Assembly: GCA_963773665.1 (NCBI GenBank)
Contig: CAVZBZ010000002.1
Coordinates: forward strand, 434,001-498,000
Length of the DNA stretch: 64,000 bases
Source: DATJLY01 sp963773665
Lineage (GTDB): Bacteria > Pseudomonadota > Alphaproteobacteria > ATCC43930 > CGMCC-115725
Reading direction: 5' to 3'
How positions within the stretch are numbered: position 1 is the first letter of the stretch; every line of letters begins with the position of its first letter. Positions 9,270 through 17,621 of the stretch are shown here, piece after piece. A program made the translations under genes and the position numbers. Below the pieces are notes generated by a model. That model searched no databases. It was not told the origin of the DNA and saw only the letters and a list, made by a program, of their open reading frames with translations.

Positions 9270-10177
9270 TAGTAGCCGCCGGACACCGGCTCGGTGACCT
9301 GCACCGCGATGCCGCTGCGTTTCGCTTCTTCGAGGTGAATCGCATACCAGTTGAGTCGGGAAAGCGCCGTGCCGGCCGCCTTGATCACGAGATCGTCCGC
9401 ATCGGCCGCGATAAAAGCGCGCGGCTCACCCGTCGTTTCGATCGCTTCCGCATCGGCCTGGTCGGGGTGAATTTCGAGATAGAGCTCGCCGCCGGACCAG
9501 CCGAGCTTAACCGGCTGATCCTCGACCGCGACCGGCGTGCCTGGCCCGACCAGCTTGAACAGCGTCTCGATATCCTCGGGATACATACGGATGCATCCGC
9601 TGCTGTCGCGACGCCCGATGCTGTAGGGCTTGTTCGAGCCATGGATCGCATAGCCGCGCCAGCCGAGATAGAGGGCATAGTCTCCCATCGGATTGTCTGG
9701 GCCCGGCGGGACCGAAGCGGGAAGTTCGGGATCCGCGGCGCGCTCGGATTCGGTGGGAAACCAGGTCGGATGCGTCCGCTTCTGAACGATCTCGGTACGC
9801 CCGGCCGGCGTTTCCTTGCCCTCGCCGCCAATGCCGATGGGGAACGATAAAGGCTCGCCCCCCGGCGGAAAGTAATAGAGCCGCAACTCCGGGAGATTGA
9901 TCACGATGCCTCGGCGCGGGGCGTCGGGAAGCACGTGCTGCGTCGGCAGCGACAGGAGCCGTCCCGCGCCCGGCAGCCACGGATCGACGCCCGGATTTGC
10001 CACCCTGATCTCGACATATCCGAGGTCATAGGCACGGGCAATGTCGAGGAGCGTGTCGTTCTCCTGGGTTTGAAACAGGGTCGGAATACCGATGAGATCA
10101 TTGCGCTCCGCCGCGCGGGACGGCATGGCGGCCAGAAGCAGAAGGACGATCGATAGATGCCGGCCGGATCGAAACAT
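9269..10177 (-). CDS. L,D-transpeptidase with LysM domain (ErfK/YbiS type)
   Basis: 302-aa periplasmic peptidoglycan enzyme that forms 3-3 crosslinks or attaches lipoprotein to the wall. It has a signal peptide at residues 1-22 (SIVLLLLAAMPSRA) and a LysM-like segment (QTQENDTLLDIARAYDLGY). The YkuD domain carries HGSNKPYSIGRRDSSGCIRM, with the catalytic Cys in SSGCIRM. The IS630 element ends in its stop codon: TAG is formed by the element's last base and the duplicated TA, and the protein looks full length. It is divergent from the second YkuD gene, with an FNR/FixK-type box between them. Confidence 0.92.
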   Translation of the reverse strand: MFRSGRHLSIVLLLLAAMPSRAAERNDLIGIPTLFQTQENDTLLDIARAYDLGYVEIRVANPGVDPWLPGAGRLLSLPTQHVLPDAPRRGIVINLPELRLYYFPPGGEPLSFPIGIGGEGKETPAGRTEIVQKRTHPTWFPTESERAADPELPASVPPGPDNPMGDYALYLGWRGYAIHGSNKPYSIGRRDSSGCIRMYPEDIETLFKLVGPGTPVAVEDQPVKLGWSGGELYLEIHPDQADAEAIETTGEPRAFIAADADDLVIKAAGTALSRLNWYAIHLEEAKRSGIAVQVTEPVSGGY

Positions 10178-10210
10178 GTGCCAATCTAGACAAAGGATCG
10201 CCCCATGCCC

Positions 10211-10224
10211 TTGACGAGGATCAA
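10211..10224. promoter_or_regulatory. FNR/FixK-type box between divergent L,D-transpeptidase genes
   Basis: TTGAC-GAGG-ATCAA. The centre is about 64 bp before the rightward gene (10282) and about 40 bp before the leftward one (10177), so it could control either. It is one of four such dyads between 6 and 15.6 kb. Confidence 0.6.
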
Positions 10225-10281
10225 GGTGCGGACGTGGGCCGCAGGTAGAAGAGCGCGGATACAGCGCGTTCAGGCGATGCC

Positions 10282-10803
10282 ATGCGATCCCTATCCCGGC
10301 GAAGGTTCATCCTCCTGTCCGCCGCTGGCCTTGCCGGCATGCCAGGCGCTCGCGGCGCAACGCCTCTGCCCGGCCCGCGCAAGGCCGACCGCGTTCGCGT
10401 TCTGAAGGCGCAGAGGCTCTTGCAGCTCCTGCGCAACGGCGAGATTCTGAAATCCTATCCCATCGCGCTGGGTACTCATCCGCGCGGTCCAAAGCGGCGA
10501 TACGGCGATGGGCGGACGCCCGAGGGGCTTTACATGATCGATGGACGTACGGCGCGCACGCCGTACCATCGCGCGCTCCATATTTCCTATCCCAGCTTCA
10601 CCGACACGGCGCGGGCGCGCGCCGCCCATGTGAGTCCCGGCGGCGCGATCTTCGTGCACGGCATGCCGGCAAGTTTCGGCCACCACGATCCCGTCAAATT
10701 CTTCGTCGATTGGACCAACGGCTGCATCGCCGTCGGCAACATCGCGATCGAAGAGATCTGGGACGCAGTGGAAGACGGAACGCTGATCGAGCTTCAGCCG
10801 TAA
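10282..10803 (+). CDS. L,D-transpeptidase (YkuD domain)
   Basis: 173-aa secreted protein with an RR-containing signal (MRSLSRRRFILLSAAGLAGM, possibly Tat). A YkuD domain follows at once: the catalytic region reads IFVHGMPASFGH then DWTNGCIAVGN with the active Cys. It lacks the LysM unit of its divergent neighbour and looks like a minimal L,D-transpeptidase for peptidoglycan crosslinking. The FNR/FixK-type box at 10211 lies in the shared upstream region. Confidence 0.9.
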   Translation: MRSLSRRRFILLSAAGLAGMPGARGATPLPGPRKADRVRVLKAQRLLQLLRNGEILKSYPIALGTHPRGPKRRYGDGRTPEGLYMIDGRTARTPYHRALHISYPSFTDTARARAAHVSPGGAIFVHGMPASFGHHDPVKFFVDWTNGCIAVGNIAIEEIWDAVEDGTLIELQP

Positions 10804-10806
10804 ATC

Positions 10807-11181
10807 TCAGCGCGCTCGCGAATTGGGCGAACGAAGGGACAGAATGTAGGCGATGATTGCATCGAGATCGTCTTCGTCGAAAGCCTGCTCCCGCATCGGG
10901 TAATGCGGCCGCGTGATCACCTTGCGCAGGAAGGCTGCGTTGCTGCGGCGATCACGCGCGATCTTGGCGAAACTCGGCGCTGCGATGCCGCTCTCGGGGC
11001 GCTCCTCGACAACGGGCGGCGGCTTCTTTTGGTCGGAACTCACTTGATGACAGGCCGAGCAGGCGTCTTGCGCTAAAGCTCTGCCCTCTTCTATGCGCCC
11101 GCCGGATTCGGCTGCGAGGCTCGTCGCCGAAAGCGCAGCGAGCATTAGGCCAGTCGTCGCCGCAAGATGCCACCGTCCCAT
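10807..11181 (-). CDS. Class I cytochrome c, secreted
   Basis: About 124 aa from ATG 11181 (MGRWHLAATTGLMLAALSAT signal peptide). A single haem-binding CSACH motif is followed by a distal methionine region (YPMREQAFDEDDLDAIIAYI) typical of small mono-haem cytochromes c. The open frame extends upstream to 11235 without a signal-like N-terminus. It lies third in the leftward run hsp20-lpp-cytochrome c downstream of an FNR/FixK-type box, which fits a respiratory or low-oxygen role. Confidence 0.85.
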   Translation of the reverse strand: MGRWHLAATTGLMLAALSATSLAAESGGRIEEGRALAQDACSACHQVSSDQKKPPPVVEERPESGIAAPSFAKIARDRRSNAAFLRKVITRPHYPMREQAFDEDDLDAIIAYILSLRSPNSRAR

Positions 11182-11234
11182 TCGCGAAAGTCCCGCCGAC
11201 CCCGTGTAGGGATCGGCGGGCGGGCATACCGGCA

Positions 11235-11537
11235 TCAGGGCGAAGTCTTGCGCAGCGAGCGCTGGAACATGCGATCGGCCTTCTCGTTGGCGGCGCGCGC
11301 GTCGCTCGCCGCCTGAGTGGCCGATTGCGCCGCAGCATTGGCACTCGCCTGCGCAGCCTGCGCTGTATTGAGCGCCTGCTGCGCCAGGTCCTTCGCCTGC
11401 TGCGCGGTTTCCTTCGCCTGCTGGGCGTTGTCGCTGGCGGCGGCGATCGTCGCCCGGTCCTGATCGCTCAATGTCGTGCAGGCGCCCAGCATCGCGACCG
11501 GAAGGGCGGCGATCAGCAGGATTCGCAGGAGTCTCAT
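11235..11537 (-). CDS. Lpp-like alanine-zipper lipoprotein
   Basis: 100-aa lipoprotein. Signal peptide with lipobox LGAC (Cys at about residue 20), then a continuous heptad-like Ala/Gln helix (NAQQAKETAQQAKDLAQQAL) resembling the Braun lipoprotein trimer coiled coil. It ends RSLRKTSP rather than the terminal Lys used for wall attachment in E. coli Lpp, although a Lys is near the end. The two nearby L,D-transpeptidases make a wall-anchoring role plausible, but this is inference. Confidence 0.75.
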   Translation of the reverse strand: MRLLRILLIAALPVAMLGACTTLSDQDRATIAAASDNAQQAKETAQQAKDLAQQALNTAQAAQASANAAAQSATQAASDARAANEKADRMFQRSLRKTSP

Positions 11538-11559
11538 GGTTTCGGTCCTTCTCGGTGGA

Positions 11560-12069
11560 TCAGGCCGCCTTGACCTCGATCTTCTTTTGCTGCTTCTGCG
11601 CCTCGGCGCTCTTCGGCAGCGTGACGGTCAGGACGCCCTTCGCGAACTCGGCCACGATCTTGTCGCGCTCCACGCCCTCCGGCAGTACGAAGGCACGCTG
11701 GAACGAGCCGTAGGCGCGCTCCGACACGTACCAGTTCTTGTTTTTCTCTTCCTTCTCCTGCCGCTTCTCGCCCTTGATCGTGAGGACGTCGCCGGCGACC
11801 GACACTTCGACGTTTTTCTCGTCGAGGCCCGGCAGCTCGGCCGCGACCTTGTAGGCCTTCTCGTCCTCGGTCACGTCAACCGCGGGGACATTGACGCTGA
11901 AGGTCTCGTCGAACGAAGGCGCGGCCTCGAGGATGCGCCGCATCGACGGCATGCCGAAGTCGGAAAACCGGTCGAACAGGCGATTGAATTCGCCGCGGAA
12001 GCTCTGCCACGGATCCGTCGCCGCGCGGGGCGCCAGGGTCTTCTTCACTTCAACGGGTGTGACGGCCAT
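11560..12069 (-). CDS. Small heat-shock protein (Hsp20/alpha-crystallin)
   Basis: 169-aa chaperone of the HspA type. An N-terminal arm (SFRGEFNRLFDRFSDF) is followed by the alpha-crystallin domain, PAVDVTEDEKAYKVAAELPG to GVLTVTLPKS. The A-x-x-x-n-G-v-L motif is present as AEFAKGVLTVTLPK. ATG 12069 has AAGGAGA seven bases upstream, so it is chosen over the longer frame. It is first in the leftward run hsp20-lpp-cytochrome c, and a perfect FNR/FixK dyad at 12135-12148 lies upstream. Confidence 0.93.
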   Translation of the reverse strand: MAVTPVEVKKTLAPRAATDPWQSFRGEFNRLFDRFSDFGMPSMRRILEAAPSFDETFSVNVPAVDVTEDEKAYKVAAELPGLDEKNVEVSVAGDVLTIKGEKRQEKEEKNKNWYVSERAYGSFQRAFVLPEGVERDKIVAEFAKGVLTVTLPKSAEAQKQQKKIEVKAA

Positions 12070-12134
12070 CGCTAATCTCCTTGGAATTCGGGATTGAAGC
12101 GATGTCACTCTCTGATGGCCGCGGCCGGATCGCC

Positions 12135-12148
12135 TTGATGCAGATCAA
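12135..12148. promoter_or_regulatory. FNR/FixK-type box upstream of hsp20
   Basis: TTGAT-GCAG-ATCAA, an exact match to the FNR/FixK consensus. It lies between the macB stop and the hsp20 start; its centre is about 72 bp before ATG 12069. With activation at -41.5 the transcript would begin near 12100. Confidence 0.7.
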
Positions 12149-12163
12149 CCGGTCCCCGATGCC

Positions 12164-14284
12164 TTACTCGTACCGAAGCGCCTCGATCGGATCGAGGTGC
12201 GCTGCCTTTCGCGCCGGGTAATAGCCGAAGAAAACCCCGACCGCTGCTGCGAACAGAAAGCCGCCAACGATCGCGGCCGCCGAGATCGGCGCAGGCCAGC
12301 CGAACACGTTCGAGATGAGCTCCGCCGACGCAATGCCCATGAAAATGCCGGCGATGCCGCCGCTCACGCTGAGAAAGACGGCTTCGGCGAGGAATTGGAG
12401 CAGGACATGAATTCGGCGCGCGCCGATCGCCATGCGCAGACCGATCTCGCGCGTGCGCTCGGTCACTGAAACGAGCAGGATGTTCATGATTCCGATGCCG
12501 CCGACGAGCAGCGAGATCGAGGCCACCGCGGCAAGAAGCAAAGCCATGATGCGGCTGCTGCTTTCCGCCGTTTCGACGAACTGGCTCAGATTGCGCACGT
12601 CGAAATCCTTGAGCTCGCCCGGCTTGATGCGGTGCCGCCGCATGAGCGTGTCGGAGACCTGCCGGATCGCAAGCTGGACCCCGTCCTGGCTCATCGCCTG
12701 CACGAAGATCATGTTGACGTAGCCGGTCAATTCCGGCGTCAGACCGTAGGGATTGGGCGGCGGCAGATAGGGCCAGTTGAGCGGCGTCGCCTGCTGGCTC
12801 GGCGCCGCGACGCCAAGGACCTTGCGCTCGCCGGTGGTGAACGGCGTCATCACGAGATCGTCCTGATCCTGCCCGAAGGGCGACTGGCCTTTGGCCGCAA
12901 GCAATCCCACGACCTTGAGCGGCACGCTCTTCACCTGGATGAAGGCGCCGACGGGATTCTCGTCCGGGCGGAACAGCTCGCGATAAACCGTCTGTCCGAT
13001 CACCGCGACGAGACCGGCCGTGAGCTCATCCTCCTGCGTGATGGCGCGGCCCGCCGCAATGCGCCAGTTGGTGATCGGCGGATAGCTCGGACTCACGCCC
13101 TGAATATTCGTGGTCCAGTTGCGGTTCTCATACTGCACCTGGGCCTGCTGGCGAATGAGATATCCAACCCGCGCCACCGCCGGATCCTCGCGGCGGATGG
13201 CGGCGGTATCCGCGACCGTCAGCGTGCTGGCGCTGCCGAACCCGCCGCGCGCGCCGCCCTGGGTGAGCGCGCCCGGCAGCACCACCACCATGTTCGTGCC
13301 GAGGCTCTCGATCTGCTTCCTGACCGCTTCGCTCGCACCGTCGCCCACGGCGACCATGACGATGAGAGCCGCGACGCCGATGAAGACGCCGAGCATGGTG
13401 AGCGCCGAGCGCATCTTGTTGCGCCAAATCGCCTGCGCCGCGGCAGCGAGGGTCATGAGCGCGAACGGCAGGAACCCGCCGACGGCGCTACCGGACGGCG
13501 CCTCGACCGATGGCAAGCCCGCGGCAGGCCCGCGTTCGGCCGGCGGCGCCGGCACGGCAGGCTTCGTTACGAGTTCGTCGGATACGATCGCGCCGTCCCG
13601 CATCGTCACGACCCGGTCGGCATAGGCGGCGATGTCGAACTCGTGCGTGACGAGGACGATCGTAACGCCGTGCTCGCGGTTGAGCGTGACGAGCGTCTCC
13701 ATGATCTCGTGCGACGTGCGCGTGTCGAGATTGCCGGTGGGCTCGTCGGCGAGCAGGAGGCTCGGCGCGTTGATGAGCGCGCGGGCGATGGCGACACGCT
13801 GCTGCTGGCCGCCCGAAAGCTGGCCCGGCGTGTTGCGCTCGCGCTCGCCGAGGCCGACGAACCGAAGCGCCGTCCGCGCCCGCTCGGTCCGCACGGAGCG
13901 GCGTAACGGCCCCGAGGTCGCGTAATAGAGCGGCAGGCCCACATTCTCGATGGCGCTGGTGCGCGCGAGCAGGTTGTAGCTCTGGAACACGAAGCCCAGC
14001 CGCTCGCTCCGGATGCGGGCAAGCTCAGGCTCGCGCAGGCCCGCCACGTCGACGCTCTCGAGGAAATAATGACCGCTCGTCGAGCGGTCGAGGCAACCCA
14101 GAATGTTCATGAGCGTCGACTTGCCGGAGCCCGACGAGCCCATGATGGCGACGAACTCGCCCTTGCGGACGGTGAGATCGATGCCGCGGAGCGCCTCGAC
14201 CTTGACGTCGCCCAAGATGAAAGTGCGGGTTACGCCTTCGATCTTGATGACCGGCTCGGCGATCCCAGGACTTTCGCGCGGCAT
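12164..14284 (-). CDS. macB: MacB-type ABC transporter, fused ATPase and permease
   Basis: 706-aa inner-membrane mechanotransmission ABC protein, which works with a MacA adaptor and a TolC-like channel to export toxins, lipopeptides or virulence factors. The N-terminal ATPase has Walker A GSSGSGKST, signature LSGGQQQR and Walker B LLLADEPTGNLD. A first TM segment (residues about 275-330), a large periplasmic domain and three C-terminal TM segments follow, with the conserved ILLVSVTERTREIGLRMAIG loop. It is slightly longer than typical MacB (about 650 aa). The macA gene precedes it by ten bases. Confidence 0.92.
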   Translation of the reverse strand: MPRESPGIAEPVIKIEGVTRTFILGDVKVEALRGIDLTVRKGEFVAIMGSSGSGKSTLMNILGCLDRSTSGHYFLESVDVAGLREPELARIRSERLGFVFQSYNLLARTSAIENVGLPLYYATSGPLRRSVRTERARTALRFVGLGERERNTPGQLSGGQQQRVAIARALINAPSLLLADEPTGNLDTRTSHEIMETLVTLNREHGVTIVLVTHEFDIAAYADRVVTMRDGAIVSDELVTKPAVPAPPAERGPAAGLPSVEAPSGSAVGGFLPFALMTLAAAAQAIWRNKMRSALTMLGVFIGVAALIVMVAVGDGASEAVRKQIESLGTNMVVVLPGALTQGGARGGFGSASTLTVADTAAIRREDPAVARVGYLIRQQAQVQYENRNWTTNIQGVSPSYPPITNWRIAAGRAITQEDELTAGLVAVIGQTVYRELFRPDENPVGAFIQVKSVPLKVVGLLAAKGQSPFGQDQDDLVMTPFTTGERKVLGVAAPSQQATPLNWPYLPPPNPYGLTPELTGYVNMIFVQAMSQDGVQLAIRQVSDTLMRRHRIKPGELKDFDVRNLSQFVETAESSSRIMALLLAAVASISLLVGGIGIMNILLVSVTERTREIGLRMAIGARRIHVLLQFLAEAVFLSVSGGIAGIFMGIASAELISNVFGWPAPISAAAIVGGFLFAAAVGVFFGYYPARKAAHLDPIEALRYE

Positions 14285-14294
14285 GGAGCGCCGC

Positions 14295-15500
14295 TCAGAG
14301 GCGCGGCTGCGGCAAAGCGCCGCCGCCCGCGGAAGCGCTTTGTTCCGCGGTGACTACCGCGTCGCCCGGATGAAGGTCGCCGGTGACGATCTCGGAGAAA
14401 TTTCCGTCATCGAGGCCCACCGCCACCGGCACCGCAACGGGCGCGCCGTCGCGCAGCACAAAGACGCGCGCCGCGCCGATTGCAGGCGCCCCGGCGCCCA
14501 GCCCGCCCGGCACGTAGCGCAGCGCCTGGTCCGGCACGCGCAGCACGTCCGTCCGCTGATCGACGATGATCTGCGTCGAGGCCGTCATGCCCGGCATCAG
14601 TGCGAGATCGGGATTGGCGATGCCGACCACGGCGTCATAGGTCACGACGTTCTGGACCGTCTGCGGCGACTGGCGGACCTGGGTCACCGTGCCTGCGAAC
14701 ACTCGTTGCGGATAGGCATCGACGGTGAAAGTGGCCTTGTTGCCCTGCTTGACTCCACCGATATCGCTTTCGCTGATGTTGGTGTCGACCTCCATCTTCT
14801 TGAGATCGGTCGCGATGAGGAACAGGGTCGGCGTCTGGAAACTGGCGGCGACGGTCTGGCCCTGTGTCACGTTGCGCGACACGACCGTGCCGTCGACCGG
14901 CGAGACGATGTCGGTGTAGCCGAGATTGAGCTTGGCGCCTTCGACCAGCCCCTCGTCGAGCTTCACGGTGCCTTCGTCCTGATGCACGACATAGACCTGG
15001 TCTTCGGCCTGCTGGCGCGCGATCGAGTTCTGCGCCGCGAGTTTTTGATACCGCGCGAGATCCGTCTGGTCCTTGGCGAGGATGGCCTGATCGCGCACGA
15101 GCTGGCCCGCATACTGGTCGAGCGCCGCCTGGTAGGGCCGTGGATCGATCTTGGCGCAGACCTGGCCGGCTTTGACCTCGGTATTGTAGTCGCACGAGAG
15201 CTGCTCGATTACGCCCGACACGTAGCTGCCGACGATGATCGTAAGCTCGGGATTGACCGTGCCCGTTGCCGTGACCGAGCGCGTGACCGGCCCGAGCGTG
15301 ACCGGAGCGGTCGTAAAGTGGACGGCGGCGGCTTTATGGGAGCCCCACCAGGCCGCGCCGGCGCCAGCGAGCGCCGCAGCAATCGCAAGGCCCAAAAACC
15401 AGGCGAAGAGCCGATGGCGCGTCTTGCGCGGAATCTCGGGCGCGTGGGACGGCAAAGCCGGGGCAGGCGGCGCGCTGGCAATGCGTATCCGATCATCCAT
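14295..15500 (-). CDS. macA: MacA-type periplasmic adaptor (membrane fusion protein)
   Basis: About 401 aa from ATG 15500. One TM anchor is at residues 31-52, then the barrel-sandwich (GTVNPELTIIVGSYVSG), an alpha-hairpin (residues about 115-170) and beta-barrel and membrane-proximal domains (VPDQALRYVP, VAVGLDDGNFSEIVTGDL). This matches MacA adaptors, and macB follows in the same transcript. An upstream extension of the frame to 15713 overlaps the tRNA and is rejected. The FNR/FixK-type dyad at 15537-15550 is unusually close: -41.5 spacing would put transcription almost at the start codon. Confidence 0.9.
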   Translation of the reverse strand: MDDRIRIASAPPAPALPSHAPEIPRKTRHRLFAWFLGLAIAAALAGAGAAWWGSHKAAAVHFTTAPVTLGPVTRSVTATGTVNPELTIIVGSYVSGVIEQLSCDYNTEVKAGQVCAKIDPRPYQAALDQYAGQLVRDQAILAKDQTDLARYQKLAAQNSIARQQAEDQVYVVHQDEGTVKLDEGLVEGAKLNLGYTDIVSPVDGTVVSRNVTQGQTVAASFQTPTLFLIATDLKKMEVDTNISESDIGGVKQGNKATFTVDAYPQRVFAGTVTQVRQSPQTVQNVVTYDAVVGIANPDLALMPGMTASTQIIVDQRTDVLRVPDQALRYVPGGLGAGAPAIGAARVFVLRDGAPVAVPVAVGLDDGNFSEIVTGDLHPGDAVVTAEQSASAGGGALPQPRL

Positions 15501-15536
15501 GGTGCCGGAGCCTGGCTCGGCCGAAGGGCCAAGGCA

Positions 15537-15550
15537 TTGATCCGCATCAA
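15537..15550. promoter_or_regulatory. FNR/FixK-type box upstream of macAB
   Basis: TTGAT-CCGC-ATCAA, an exact match to the consensus dyad. The centre is about 43 bp from the macA ATG, implying a very short or absent leader if activation is class II. Confidence 0.65.
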
Positions 15551-15679
15551 AGGGCAAGCGGTTTCTCGGCCGTCCCGCCATTGCCGCAGGGCGGGGGCCA
15601 TTTCGCGCAAGTTCCAATTTGCGAGGGCGCTTGCGCTCGCTCCCCGAATCGCTTAGAGGACCGCTGTTTTCCATGGTCG

Positions 15680-15756
15680 CGGGCAGTAGCGCAGCCTGGT
15701 AGCGCATCAGCATGGGGTGCTGAGGGTCGCGAGTTCAAATCTCGCCTGCCCGACCA
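15680..15756 (+). tRNA. tRNA-Pro (GGG)
   Basis: 77-nt cloverleaf with acceptor CGGGCAG/CTGCCCG, D arm GCGC-AGCCTGGTA-GCGC, anticodon stem TCAGC/GCTGA with loop ATGGGGT (anticodon GGG), T arm GCGAG-TTCAAAT-CTCGC and encoded CCA (15754-15756). It stands between the divergent macA and the ABC substrate-binding gene. Confidence 0.97.
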
Positions 15757-15780
15757 TCGACCGAAATGGCGGGGTGACGG

Positions 15781-16804
15781 ATGGCGACGACCCGGCGGCA
15801 ATTTATGCGCGACGGCGCCGTGGCGGCCGGTGCAGCGCTGATCGCATCGCCCGCGATCGTCTCGTCCGCACGCGCCGCGGACGCGATCACTGTCATACTC
15901 CCGCTTGGCTTCGCGATCGACTTCTTCGACGCGATGAATGCCGCCGCCGGCGGGCATTTCGCCAATTTCGGGCTCGACGCAAAAGTGATCGGCGCCAATT
16001 CCGGCGTGCAGACGGTGCAACTCGTCGCTTCGGGCCAGGGCACGTTCGGCCGCGGCGCGCCGGCCGACATCATCCGCGCCGTCGCCGCCAACCAGAATGC
16101 GCCCATCGCGATTGCCAGCGTCTTCCAGGGCTGCCCGTTCCGCGTCTTCAGCCTCAAGACGAAGCCCGTCCTAGAACCCAAGGATTTTGCAGGAAAAACC
16201 GTTGGCCTTATTACCCTGGCCTCGCCCACGGGCGTCTATCTCGACGTGATGCTGGCGAAGGCGGGGCTGAAGCCGTCGGACGTTCGAGCGGCAGGCCACC
16301 GGCGGCACGCCCGGCGCGATCGAGATCCTGAAGCAGGGTCGGGTCGATTGCTTCATCTCGACAAACGGGGTCGAGACCGCACTCGCCCAGATGCACGAGC
16401 CGGTCGAGGTCTGGGATCCGGGCAAATACCTGCCGCTGCCGGGCCAGACCTATTACGCCATGCCCGACGTTCTGAAGGCGCGGCGCGATGTGGCGGTGCG
16501 CTTCCTCAAGGCGTGCAAGGCGTCGATCGACGAGATGCTGGCCGAGCCGCTCGCCTCGCTCATCACGCGCGCGGCGAAGATGTTCGATATTCCCGGCGCC
16601 AACAATCTCGACATGTCGGTGGCGATGGTCGACGACACGATCAAGAATTTGCTGCTCGCCGACGGCCGCGACAAGATTCTCGTGAACATTCCCGAGCGCT
16701 GGGACGCGGGAGTGAAGGCGCTCGCAGCGGCGCACATCGTCGATATCAAGGACGCGTCGGTGCTTTATACGAACGAATATGTCGACGCCGCCCTGAAGGC
16801 GTGA
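15781..16804 (+). CDS. ABC transporter substrate-binding protein, SsuA/NMT1-like (one frameshift)
   Basis: Periplasmic binding protein of the nitrate/sulfonate/taurine/thiamine-precursor type. The N-terminus has a Tat motif (TRRQFMRDGAVAAGAA) and a cleavage site near ARA-AD. The first frame covers VILPLGFAIDFFDAMNAAAG to KAGLKPSDV. A one-base insertion near 16283 moves the frame, and the rest reads ERQATGGTPGAIEILKQGRVDCFISTNG through to the stop at 16804. The bridged product is about 340 aa, normal for the family. No permease or ATPase partner is adjacent. The shift looks like a sequencing indel. Confidence 0.82.
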
Positions 16805-16810
16805 CGCGGG

Positions 16811-17119
16811 CTAGCGGATTGGTGTCACGTTGCTCGGCAGGTGCCGCTCGCGCTTCGGCGGCGGCATCCGCTTCGGGCGCCCCGCGAGCGTGCGGCCCAG
16901 CTCGGTCAGCTTGCAGACGAGCCAGTTGGGCTTCAGCGGATTGTGGAACCAAGGCTCGGCCCAGCCCTGATCGATGCAGGCGCGGATCGTGCGCAGATCG
17001 ACCTGCCGCCCATCGCCTTCGAACAGGGGGAGCTTGCCGCCCGGCTCGGCGAGGCCGCGTTTGAGCCACGCGCGCTGCGCGGCAGTGGGAAGCTTCCTGA
17101 CCTCGGGCGCGTCGCTCAT
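16811..17119 (-). CDS. Hypothetical protein
   Basis: 102-aa soluble protein from ATG 17119 (MSDAPEVRKLPTAAQRAWLK). Central segments such as LRTIRACIDQGWAEPWFHNP and WLVCKLTELGRTLAG look like a small winged-helix fold, followed by a basic tail (GRPKRMPPPKRERHLP). I do not recognise the family. It is convergent with the binding-protein gene, which ends six bases away. Confidence 0.6.
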   Translation of the reverse strand: MSDAPEVRKLPTAAQRAWLKRGLAEPGGKLPLFEGDGRQVDLRTIRACIDQGWAEPWFHNPLKPNWLVCKLTELGRTLAGRPKRMPPPKRERHLPSNVTPIR

Positions 17120-17300
17120 CGATCCCCCAACCACCCGAACGAGCGTTATCTTAACGCCTGTCGGCAACGCTCTGCCAGCTTGACGTAACGCATCGCGCGT
17201 TCCTACGCAAAGAGCGGGCGGCAAGCGCGCACGCGGAAACCGTGAATTTATAGAACGAAACCCGTTAAGTATTTGAATAAGCCCAGTTCCGGAGGCTCCA

Positions 17301-17621
17301 ATGGCGGTGATGTTCGTCTATGTCACGGCGTCCGGCGCGGATGAGGCGGAGCGGATCGGCCGCGCCGTCGTGGCCGAGCGGCTTGCGGCCTGCGCCAACG
17401 TGCTGGCGCCGGTGCGCTCGATCTACTGGTGGCAGGGGGCGCTCGAGGACTCGACCGAGGCGGCGCTCATTCTCAAGACCACGCGCGCGCGGCTGCCCGA
17501 CCTTATGGCGCGGGTGAAGGCGCTCCATTCCTACGACTGCCCGTGCATCGAGGCGCTCGAGGTGACGGACGGAAACCCCGATTTTCTGGCCTGGGTCGCG
17601 CGCGAAACGGGTGGCGGCTAG
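17301..17621 (+). CDS. cutA: Divalent-cation tolerance protein CutA
   Basis: 106-aa CutA1 trimeric protein. Family marks are FVYVTASGADEAERIGRAVV, ERLAACANVLAPVRSIYWWQG, LILKTTRARLPDLMARVKALHSYDCPCI and the terminal FLAWVARET. GGAGG lies before the ATG. It is linked genetically to copper tolerance in E. coli, but the exact function is unclear. Its stop overlaps the convergent metY stop region by four bases. Confidence 0.95.
   Translation: MAVMFVYVTASGADEAERIGRAVVAERLAACANVLAPVRSIYWWQGALEDSTEAALILKTTRARLPDLMARVKALHSYDCPCIEALEVTDGNPDFLAWVARETGGG

Noticed and set aside
12632..13906. Long open frame antisense to macB
   Set aside because: Arg/His-rich shadow translation caused by high GC; the opposite strand encodes a complete MacB with all ABC motifs.
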